Both the position numbers and the translations under genes were made by a program. 10,905 bases of DNA from positions 1-10,905 of the forward strand of contig CAYGAW010000064.1 of NCBI GenBank assembly GCA_964347945.1, read 5' to 3'. The stretch is from CAYGAW01 sp964347945. Its GTDB lineage: Bacteria; Chloroflexota; Anaerolineae; UBA7937; B3-Chlor. The stretch's first letter is position 1. Every line of letters begins with the position of its first letter. Below the pieces are notes generated by a model. It was not told the DNA's origin. It did not search any database and worked only from the letters and a program-made list of their open reading frames with translations. Positions 1-6,689 of the stretch are shown here, piece by piece.

Positions 1-93
1 GTATCCGCTTTGGAGCAGGCCGTTCAAGACTTCGTGGGTTCGATGGCTCAGTTCGATGACGTGGCGATCGTGCTGGTCAAATGCCTCAAGTAG
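1..93 (+). CDS. C-terminal end of a SpoIIE/PP2C-like protein phosphatase (5' part outside window)
   Basis: An open frame runs from the window edge to a TAG at 91-93 and gives 30 residues. The end reads QFDDVAIVLVK, which resembles the last beta strand of SpoIIE/RsbU-type PP2C phosphatases (pattern Q.DD.t.l.v.), where the paired Asp residues belong to the metal site. Such enzymes remove phosphate from Ser/Thr on partner proteins. The frame overlaps the next gene by 13 bp (81-93), which suggests translational coupling of a phosphatase with a kinase, a common bacterial pairing. The family call rests on a short tail, so it is moderate; the presence of a gene end here is fairly sure because of the overlap and the clean frame. 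Confidence 0.6.
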   Translation, partial: VSALEQAVQDFVGSMAQFDDVAIVLVKCLK

Positions 94-3000
94 TCGGCAC
101 GCTGCTGAACGAACGCTACGGTGTGGACGCGGAGATTGGCCGCGGAGGGATGGCGGTCGTTTATCGCGGCCACGACACTCTGCTCGAGCGGCAGGTCGCC
201 GTTAAGGTTATCTCCGAGGCGGCGGCCCCCGGCACGGAGGGGCGCGCTCGGCTGCTGAACGAAGCCCGGAACGCCGCCGGCCTCAACCACCCCAACATCG
301 TTTCCGTATACGATGCAGGGGAAGCAGACGGCTCGCCCTTCATCGTCATGGAGTTCGTGGAGGGCGAGGCGCTGCACAAGGTACGGCCAGACGCGCTGGA
401 AGAGATCGTGGCCATCGCACGCCAGGTGTGTGCTGCCCTGGAGCACGCCCACGGTCGCGGGGTAGTGCACCGGGATCTCAAGCCCGAGAACGTGCTGCTT
501 TCCTCGGATGGTACTGCGAAGCTGACCGACTTCGGCTTGGCCCGCTCCATTGCTACGCGTGTGACGAGCGAAGGCACCATCATGGGGACCGTGTTCTACC
601 TTGCGCCAGAACTGGCCTTGGGCCAAGACTTCGATGGGCGCGCAGACCTGTATGCTCTTGGAGTGATGTTGTACGAGTTGACCACTGGTCGCCTACGCTT
701 TGCAGCTGACGATCCTGTCGCCGTCATCTCCCAACATCTCCATGCGCCGGTCGTACCCCCACGGGCGAAGAATCCTGACATTCCCCCTGCCCTCGACACT
801 CTCATTGCCCGCTTGTTGAGCAAAGCCCCAGAAGACCGTCCCGCCTCGGCCACCGAGGTGATTCGGCTGCTGGAGCAGCCGGATATCCTGGACATGGACG
901 CCCCGCCGGCAGAGGAACTCTCCGTGCTGGAGCGGATCGAGCTCGGGAGGATGGTGGGCCGCGAGCACGAGACTCGGGAAGTGCGCTCCCTCTGGGGCAA
1001 GGCACTTTCCGGTGAAGGGCAGATGCTGTTGATCAGCGGCGAGCCAGGAATCGGCAAGACCCGTTTGGTACGAGAACTCATTACGCAGGCTGAAATCTCG
1101 GGGGGTCAGGCTGTGGTTGGCGTCAGCTACGCAGAGGGTGGTATGCCCTATGCCCCTTTCAGGCAGATCATGCGCGAACTGCTGCGCGGTGGCGTTGTTG
1201 ATCGGCTCGATCTGCCCCAGTTCGTGTTGGCCGATCTGTTAACCCTTACCCCGGAGTTGCGTTCCCGCTATCCACACGTGCCAGAGAATGCGCCGCTTGA
1301 TCCTCACGCGGAGCAGCAGCGTCTGTTCGAGAATGTGGCCATCTTCCAGACGGCGTTGAGCGATCAGGCCCCGCTTCTGGTGGTAGTTGAAGACATCCAC
1401 TGGGCCGACAGTGGCACCTTGTCTCTGCTGCGGCATCTGGCGCGACACACCCGACGGCAGGCAACGATGATCGTCGCTACCTACTTCGCTGTGCAGCTGG
1501 AGGAGGCGCGGCCCTTGCACGAGGTGTTGCTTGATCTGGAGCGCGAGCGACTAGCTGCTCGTTTCAAACTCGCCCGGCTGAGCCGCGAGGAGACAGGAGA
1601 GTTGCTGTCGGTCCTGTTTGCTGAGGAGATTACAGATGAGTTCTTGGATGGCATCTATCGCGAGACCGAAGGCAATCCCTTCTTCATCGAGGAGGTGTGC
1701 AAGGCGCTCGTGGAAAGCGGAAGAGTCTGCTACGAAGAGGGGATGTGGCACCGACCTGAGAGCACAGCTGAACTAGGTATTCCCCAGAGCGTGCGGGTGA
1801 CTATCCAGTCCCGCGTGGGTGAGTTGCCCGTCGACACCCAGGAGACCTTGCATCTGGCCGCCATTCTGGGGCGCGAGTTCGATTTCGATACCCTGACCCG
1901 AGCCAGCGAATTGGACGAAGATACGCTCCTCGATGCCCTGGAGCGCGCTGAGCGAGCGCAGTTGATCCAGGAAGTGAGCGAGGAAGGGCGAGAGACCTTC
2001 GCCTTTGAGCACCGGCTGATCCCGACGACGCTGGCGGAAGGTTTGCGCACCTTGGAGCGGCGGCGGCTCTATCGCCGTGCTGCAACCGCTGTTGAGGCGT
2101 TGCACCCCGACAACTTCGAAGCCCTAGCCTACCACTACGATGAAGCCGGGAACTTCGAGAAGGCGACAGACTACCTGTTGAAGGCGGGAGACCGGGCTCG
2201 CGGACTATTCGCTCACGACGAGGCGATCGACCATCATGAGCGGGCCCTGCAATTGCTCAAGGAGCGGGGAGATGATGAACGGGCAGCGCGAACGCTCATG
2301 AAACTGGGGCTGACCTACCATAATGCTTTTGACTTCAAGGCGGCCCGCCAGGCTTTTGAAGAAGGGTCCATACTATGGCAACGGGTGGGGGACGCCGAAC
2401 CTGCTGCCGTGCCTCCGCCTGCACCTCACGCGCTCAGGATAGCTGCCCTCGAACCGTGGACCCTGGACCCAGGCCTGTGTGTGGACTTCGCTTCGGTCAC
2501 CGCGATAGATCAACTATTCAGCGGATTGCTGGAGATCAGACCGGACGGGGGCGTGGTGCCCAATGTGGCCCGCAGCTGGGAGGTGCGGGAAAGAGGTCGC
2601 GAGTACGTCTTCCATCTGCGAGACGGTGTGCGTTGGAGCGATGGAGCCCCGGTTACAGCGGCGGATTTCGAATACGCCTGGAAGAGGGTACTGGACCCGA
2701 CCATCGGGTCACCTTTGCCCCACGTCTTGTACGACATTCGAGGGGCGAGGGCCTACCATCAGGGCGAGAAGGCCGACCCAGACAGCGTGGGCGTGCGCGC
2801 CCTTCATGATCTCAAGCTGGAGGTGCAACTGGAGGGGCCAACCAGCTATTTCCCGTATCTTCTGACTTACTCTCCCACTTTTGCCGTACCTCGGCACGTG
2901 GTGCAGCCACATGGGCCGCGGTGGACTGACTTTGGAAAGATTGTGAGCAGCGGACCTTTCAAGCTCGCGGCCTACGAGCGCGGTGAGGCCTTGATTCTCG

Positions 3001-3557
3001 AGCGCAACCCGGGCTATCAGGGACGGGTGGCAGGGAATGTGAAGCGGATGGAATGCTCACTCATCTCTGGGCAATCGGCCAGGGCGCTCCAGCTGTATGA
3101 GGAGGATCGTCTGGAGGCCATATTCTTCGAACACGTTCCTCAGGCGGAGTGGGACCGAATACGACAGCGATACGTCGAGGAATACGTCTCGGGCGCTGAG
3201 TTGGGGACCTACTACGTTGGATTTGATGTCAGCCGTCCGCCTTTCGATGACCGGCGAGTGCGGCAGGCTTTCACCCTGGCCACCGATCGGGAGGCGCTGG
3301 CCCACGTGACCCTGAGAGGTTACGTGTTCCCAGCCTCCGGAGGCCTGGTGCCTCCGAGGATGCCAGGCCACTCTCCGGAGATTGGCTTGCGTTACGATCC
3401 CGAAACGGCGCGTCAACTTCTGGCTGAGGCTGGCTATCCAGGCGGCCGCGGCTTTCCGACCCTCGAGTCGCTGGCGCCCGACTGGTACCTCGCGCATCCA
3501 TCGCTCGGGCACCTGGCTGGTCAATGGCATGAGAACCTTGGAGTAACGATCGCCTGA
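81..3557 (+). CDS. Ser/Thr protein kinase - AAA ATPase - TPR-like - SBP_bac_5 fusion protein, ended early by an in-frame TGA
   Basis: 1158 residues. The Hanks-type kinase domain (about 13-265) is complete: Gly loop GRGGMA 20-25, VAVK lysine 42, HRDLKPEN 130-137, DFG 150-152, APE 175-177. An AAA_16-like ATPase follows from GREHE 293, with Walker A GEPGIGKT 320-327 and Walker B LLVVVED 432-438 followed by HWAD. Helical TPR-like sequence covers about 680-770. From about 780 a family-5 solute-binding domain (peptide/nickel-binding type) begins (RSWEVRERG, VRWSDGAPVTAADF, SSGPFKL, VRQAFTLATDREAL). No signal peptide or membrane segment is visible, so the binding domain should be cytoplasmic and could sense a ligand, as SBP_bac_5 does in E. 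coli SgrR. Kinase plus ATPase recalls mycobacterial PknK. The TGA at 3555-3557 removes the last part of the domain, and the same frame continues to 3941. The ATG at 81 lies inside the upstream gene without a clear ribosome binding site; the kinase begins only 12 residues later, so this start fits. Confidence 0.9.
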   Translation: MPQVVGTLLNERYGVDAEIGRGGMAVVYRGHDTLLERQVAVKVISEAAAPGTEGRARLLNEARNAAGLNHPNIVSVYDAGEADGSPFIVMEFVEGEALHKVRPDALEEIVAIARQVCAALEHAHGRGVVHRDLKPENVLLSSDGTAKLTDFGLARSIATRVTSEGTIMGTVFYLAPELALGQDFDGRADLYALGVMLYELTTGRLRFAADDPVAVISQHLHAPVVPPRAKNPDIPPALDTLIARLLSKAPEDRPASATEVIRLLEQPDILDMDAPPAEELSVLERIELGRMVGREHETREVRSLWGKALSGEGQMLLISGEPGIGKTRLVRELITQAEISGGQAVVGVSYAEGGMPYAPFRQIMRELLRGGVVDRLDLPQFVLADLLTLTPELRSRYPHVPENAPLDPHAEQQRLFENVAIFQTALSDQAPLLVVVEDIHWADSGTLSLLRHLARHTRRQATMIVATYFAVQLEEARPLHEVLLDLERERLAARFKLARLSREETGELLSVLFAEEITDEFLDGIYRETEGNPFFIEEVCKALVESGRVCYEEGMWHRPESTAELGIPQSVRVTIQSRVGELPVDTQETLHLAAILGREFDFDTLTRASELDEDTLLDALERAERAQLIQEVSEEGRETFAFEHRLIPTTLAEGLRTLERRRLYRRAATAVEALHPDNFEALAYHYDEAGNFEKATDYLLKAGDRARGLFAHDEAIDHHERALQLLKERGDDERAARTLMKLGLTYHNAFDFKAARQAFEEGSILWQRVGDAEPAAVPPPAPHALRIAALEPWTLDPGLCVDFASVTAIDQLFSGLLEIRPDGGVVPNVARSWEVRERGREYVFHLRDGVRWSDGAPVTAADFEYAWKRVLDPTIGSPLPHVLYDIRGARAYHQGEKADPDSVGVRALHDLKLEVQLEGPTSYFPYLLTYSPTFAVPRHVVQPHGPRWTDFGKIVSSGPFKLAAYERGEALILERNPGYQGRVAGNVKRMECSLISGQSARALQLYEEDRLEAIFFEHVPQAEWDRIRQRYVEEYVSGAELGTYYVGFDVSRPPFDDRRVRQAFTLATDREALAHVTLRGYVFPASGGLVPPRMPGHSPEIGLRYDPETARQLLAEAGYPGGRGFPTLESLAPDWYLAHPSLGHLAGQWHENLGVTIA

Positions 3558-3563
3558 AAGACG

Positions 3564-3941
3564 ATGGAATGGGACAAGTTTGGCGACAGGGTGTTGAGGA
3601 GAACACCGCACCTGTGGTTGCTCAGGTGGTTAGCTGACTATCCCGATCTCGATAGCTTTCTCCGGGCCAGCATATGGAGGGTTATTAGCGCATGGGAGAA
3701 CAGAGTCTATGATGAGATGGTTGAGGGTGCCCGGCGATTGGAGGACCAGAGGGAGCGGATGAAGATGTACCAGCGCGCAGATAGCATCCTGATGGAGGAG
3801 GCTCCTATCCTGCTTCTGTACTATGGACGTTTCCATCTGCTCGTGAAGCCATGGGTGAGTAGGTACCCGTCGTACTCAGCGAAGCAATGGTTCTGGAAGG
3901 ATGTCGTCATCGAGCCGCACCAGCTTGATCTTGAACTCTGA
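3564..3941 (+). CDS. Detached C-terminal piece of the SBP_bac_5 domain (same frame, after the internal stop)
   Basis: 125 residues in the same frame as the kinase fusion, separated only by TGA AAG ACG. It reads MEWDKF, RWLADYPDLDSFL, MYQRADSILMEEAPILLLYY and LVKPWV, which are the ordered C-terminal motifs of family-5 solute-binding proteins (the usual ENLGV...MEW...YPD.D.F.....aP.ipLyy....vkpwV series). It therefore completes the domain broken at 3557. It cannot fold as a binding protein alone. Expression by reinitiation at the ATG at 3564 is possible but has no convincing ribosome binding site. I read 81-3941 as one original gene of 1286 codons before the terminal stop. The interruption is either a true nonsense mutation (pseudogene or shortened protein), a base-call error such as CGA, GGA or TGG read as TGA, or readthrough. 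Confidence 0.75.
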   Translation: MEWDKFGDRVLRRTPHLWLLRWLADYPDLDSFLRASIWRVISAWENRVYDEMVEGARRLEDQRERMKMYQRADSILMEEAPILLLYYGRFHLLVKPWVSRYPSYSAKQWFWKDVVIEPHQLDLEL

Positions 3942-4004
3942 CAATTCGTTGACGTGAGTTGACATCGCCACGCCAGGGTCCAGACGTCGTTTTCTCGGGC
4001 GGTT

Positions 4005-4024
4005 CTGTGGCCTGAAGGCTACAG
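4005..4024 (+). terminator. Hairpin after the kinase/SBP gene, possible weak terminator
   Basis: An 8-bp stem CTGTGGCC / GGCTACAG (one G-U pair) encloses a TGAA loop and is followed by CTTTGC rather than a real T run. It sits 63 bp after the stop at 3941 and before the dehydratase operon, in a gap of roughly 200 bp (3942-4138) that holds no gene. The same gap has two tandem TTGAC boxes (3949 and 3959), but no -10 element at proper distance. The position fits a transcription end; the poor T tract makes it uncertain. Confidence 0.35.
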
Positions 4025-4138
4025 CTTTGCGGTATCGTCGAGCAGGGTGCGGCCCTCGGACCGCGGTTGCCCATCGGACACTGTGGGCCGGGGGTTGCGT
4101 TCTTGGATTCGGCCACTAGCGATGCATCTCGATTGGGA

Positions 4139-5302
4139 GTGAGTTGCTGTCAGGTGAGGGCAGTGAGTGCTCTTCCTCGTCGCTCGGAAGTGATCGCGGC
4201 TTTCCAGCAGCAAGGCGGGTCAGTAGCGGCGGTCTTTCCCATCCACTACCCCCGCGCCCTGTTGCGTGCTTTTGATATCCTCCCCGTTGAGGTCTGGGGC
4301 CCGCCCCGCGTGGACACCAGCTACGGGGCGGCACACTTGCAGGCCAACATCTGCTCGATCGTTCGCAACGGACTGTCCTTTCTGCTGTCGGGTGGCCTTG
4401 AGGTTGCTGACGTGCTCGTCGTGCCCCACGCCTGCGACTCGCTGCAGGGGCTGGGCAGCATCCTCACCGATCTCATCACCTCTCGACAGACCGTCGTGCC
4501 CATCTATCTCCCTCGGGGGCGACGTGAGAGCGATGTAGATTTCCTGGCCGAGGAGTTCCGCTTCATCTACCATAGCCTGGAGACAATCACCGGTCGTGCG
4601 CCCACGGACGACCAGTTGCTGGCGTGTATCAGGCGTGAGGAGGAGGCCGACTCACTCTTGTCCGAGCTCCACCGGAACGGCTCGAGTATAGCCTTGGCCG
4701 ATGGCGATTTCTACCGACTCATCCGAGCCCGCGAGTACCTGCCGGCCGAGACCTTCACTGAGTTGGCGCGGGAAGCGTTGAAGCCAGAGGAATCTCCCTC
4801 TGGTCCACAGGCCGCAGGATCACGGGCGAGCAATCTCTCTGGGGACGGGGAGGGGAGAGGCGACAGACGCACTCCCATAGTCCTTTCGGGCATCGTACCC
4901 GAGCCGATGGATCTCCTACGCTCCATTTCTGACATGGGAGCCACTGTGGTGGCAGACGACCTCGCCTGCTGCGGCCGCCGGCTGTATCCTCCCGGCACTG
5001 GCGAGGAGCCCTTTCGCCGCATGGCGGAGCGCCTCATCGACGCCCCGCCCGACCCCACGCGCGGCAGCCCCATCGGTGATCGGCTGAAGCACCTAAGGGA
5101 TCTGGCGAAGATGTCCGGAGCAAGGGGAGTCGTGTTCTACGACGTCAAGTTCTGCGACCCGGAGTTGTTCGACCTGCCCATCCTCAGCGAAGGCTTGGAT
5201 CAGGCAGGGATTCCGTCGCTGGCCGTGGAGGTGGACATCAGTGATCCTCTTCCTTATCAGGTGCTCACCCGGATGGAAGCTTTCCTAGAGATGATTCGAT
5301 GA
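4139..5302 (+). CDS. 2-hydroxyacyl-CoA dehydratase / benzoyl-CoA reductase family subunit (first)
   Basis: About 387 residues from the GTG at 4139. The fold signature of the family is visible: FPIHYPRALLRAFDILPVEVWGPP near the start, then three well-spaced cysteines in family-like settings, NICSIVR (Cys72), PHACDSL (Cys99) and VKFCDP (Cys339), which should hold a [4Fe-4S] cluster. Known members form two-subunit enzymes that dehydrate (R)-2-hydroxyacyl-CoA or reduce aryl-CoA by a ketyl-radical route, after one-electron activation by an ATPase that is absent here. The gene overlaps the next subunit by ATGA (5299-5302), a sign of coupled translation. A Gly/Ser-rich stretch at about residues 215-243 separates the two halves and looks longer than usual. 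The frame is open upstream to a TTG at 4067, but that part does not resemble the family; GTG codons at 4139, 4154 and 4163 are all possible and none has an ideal ribosome binding site. Substrate unknown. Confidence 0.85.
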   Translation: MSCCQVRAVSALPRRSEVIAAFQQQGGSVAAVFPIHYPRALLRAFDILPVEVWGPPRVDTSYGAAHLQANICSIVRNGLSFLLSGGLEVADVLVVPHACDSLQGLGSILTDLITSRQTVVPIYLPRGRRESDVDFLAEEFRFIYHSLETITGRAPTDDQLLACIRREEEADSLLSELHRNGSSIALADGDFYRLIRAREYLPAETFTELAREALKPEESPSGPQAAGSRASNLSGDGEGRGDRRTPIVLSGIVPEPMDLLRSISDMGATVVADDLACCGRRLYPPGTGEEPFRRMAERLIDAPPDPTRGSPIGDRLKHLRDLAKMSGARGVVFYDVKFCDPELFDLPILSEGLDQAGIPSLAVEVDISDPLPYQVLTRMEAFLEMIR

Positions 5303-6624
5303 GTATTGGTGGCAGTCTTTGGTATCACTGGAATGTGAACGTACTTGGTCGTGCGGCGCTTGGCTGGGCGCGCTGGCAAGGCGAGCGCAGGGCCCGCAGT
5401 GGCGTTGGCTGGAAGAGTGAGGTCCTGGCCCGCCCGCTCAGGATCTCGCCCCGGACCAAGGAGCTTGTGGGTCGCCACTATCTGAAGGGACGGTACGCCA
5501 ACCTGCACGAGAAGGTGGCATGGGTCACCTCGGGCGCGCCCGTTGAGTTCCTCGTTGCGCTGGGGTACTACGTGCTCTATCCAGAGAACCACGCGGCCAT
5601 CTGTGGCACCGTGCGCGTGGCTGAGGACCTCGCCTCTGAGGCCGAGGACGCTGGCTATTCCCGCGACATATGTTCCTATGCCCGGACCGACATCGGATCG
5701 GTGCTCTCTGGCAAGACGCCCGTGGGCAGCCTTCCCAGGCCTGACCTGCTGCTGGCCTGCACCAACATCTGCCAGACCGTCCTCTACTGGTACCGGGTAC
5801 TGGCCCATCATTTCGAGGTCCCTTTGATCCTGATCGACACTCCCTTCGTCTACAGCGAGGTCACAGGGCACGACCTAGCCTTTGTGAGGCGCCAGCTTGA
5901 GGAGGCGATTCCTGTCGCCGAGGAGGTGGCGGGCACATCCCTCGACGCTGGGAAACTGGAGGAGGTAGGTCGCCTGAGCAAGACGGCTGCCGAACTTTGG
6001 ATGACGATCCTGGAACGCTGCCAGCACAGGCCAGCCCCGATTTCTGTCTTCGACCAATTCATCCACATGGGCCCCATCGTCGAGATGCGGGGCGTTCCGG
6101 CCACGGTGGACTTCTACGCGGCGATGCTGGAAGAGGTGGACGAACGGATTAGCGCTGGGGTAGCAGCGGTGAAGGAAGAGCGGAGGCGCCTGCTCTGGGA
6201 CAACCTGCCCATCTGGTACCGAATGCGCTGGCTGGGTGAGTTCTTGGGGCAACACGGAATCGTGATCGCCGCGTCGACCTACACCAACGCCTGGGGAGAG
6301 TTGCATCACCTGATCGATCCTGCACGACCCATCGAATCCATGAGCCGCACCTACATCCATCCAATTCTCAACAGGGGCACCGAGGACAAGTTGACCACAA
6401 TGAGACGGATGCTTGAAGACTATCACCTGGACGGCGTCATCCTGCACTCTGATCGCTCCTGCAAGCCATACTCGGTGGGCCAGATGGGGCAGCGGGACAA
6501 GCTGATCAAGGAAGCCGGGGTTGCTGCGCTACTGCTCGGGGCTGACCACAACGACCCGCGCGCGTTCTCGGAGGAGCAGGCGGCCAACCGGCTGGATGCC
6601 TTTGTAGAGATGCTCGGCGTGTAG
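5299..6624 (+). CDS. 2-hydroxyacyl-CoA dehydratase / benzoyl-CoA reductase family subunit (second)
   Basis: 441 residues, ATG overlapping the stop of the first subunit. The region HEKVAWVTSGAPVEFLVALG then YPENHAAICG (Cys102) and DICSYARTDIG (Cys125) is the classic N-terminal signature of the HgdA/HgdB/BcrB/BcrC family. Further cysteines lie at LACTNICQ (154, 158) and DRSCKPYSVGQ (388); 125, 158 and 388 are the best cluster-ligand candidates by analogy to the family. It is clearly different in sequence from its neighbour, as expected for the two subunits of one heterodimer, each with an iron-sulfur cluster. No membrane segment; cytoplasmic. It may act on the product of the CoA ligase encoded 65 bp downstream. 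Whether it is a dehydratase of 2-hydroxyacyl-CoA, an aryl-CoA reductase or a third type cannot be decided by eye. Confidence 0.88.
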   Translation: MSIGGSLWYHWNVNVLGRAALGWARWQGERRARSGVGWKSEVLARPLRISPRTKELVGRHYLKGRYANLHEKVAWVTSGAPVEFLVALGYYVLYPENHAAICGTVRVAEDLASEAEDAGYSRDICSYARTDIGSVLSGKTPVGSLPRPDLLLACTNICQTVLYWYRVLAHHFEVPLILIDTPFVYSEVTGHDLAFVRRQLEEAIPVAEEVAGTSLDAGKLEEVGRLSKTAAELWMTILERCQHRPAPISVFDQFIHMGPIVEMRGVPATVDFYAAMLEEVDERISAGVAAVKEERRRLLWDNLPIWYRMRWLGEFLGQHGIVIAASTYTNAWGELHHLIDPARPIESMSRTYIHPILNRGTEDKLTTMRRMLEDYHLDGVILHSDRSCKPYSVGQMGQRDKLIKEAGVAALLLGADHNDPRAFSEEQAANRLDAFVEMLGV

Positions 6625-6689
6625 GTATGTAGCGGCTCAGGGCCCCAGCGATTGACGTCAGAGCATACGCAAGAGGGAGGAGAGGAAGA

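Noticed and set aside
48..626. 192-codon open frame on the - strand
   Set aside because: It lies fully opposite the intact kinase domain, whose motifs are unambiguous; it is a shadow of GC-rich coding.
2375..2809. 144-codon + strand frame inside the fusion gene, which could have suggested a frameshift
   Set aside because: The main frame keeps coherent TPR-like to SBP_bac_5 sequence across this stretch, and the alternative frame is Arg-rich without motifs.
3555..3557. Selenocysteine at the internal TGA
   Set aside because: The site falls in a variable position of the solute-binding fold, not at a Cys or redox site, and I see no convincing stem-loop just downstream.
3949..3964. Tandem TTGACG / TTGACA boxes as a -35 promoter element for the dehydratase operon
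   Set aside because: No -10-like hexamer lies at 16-19 bp from either box.
4067..4138. N-terminal extension of the first dehydratase subunit from a TTG codon
   Set aside because: The extra residues do not resemble the family, and the TTG has no ribosome binding site; the GTG codons at 4139-4163 are nearer to the usual family start.
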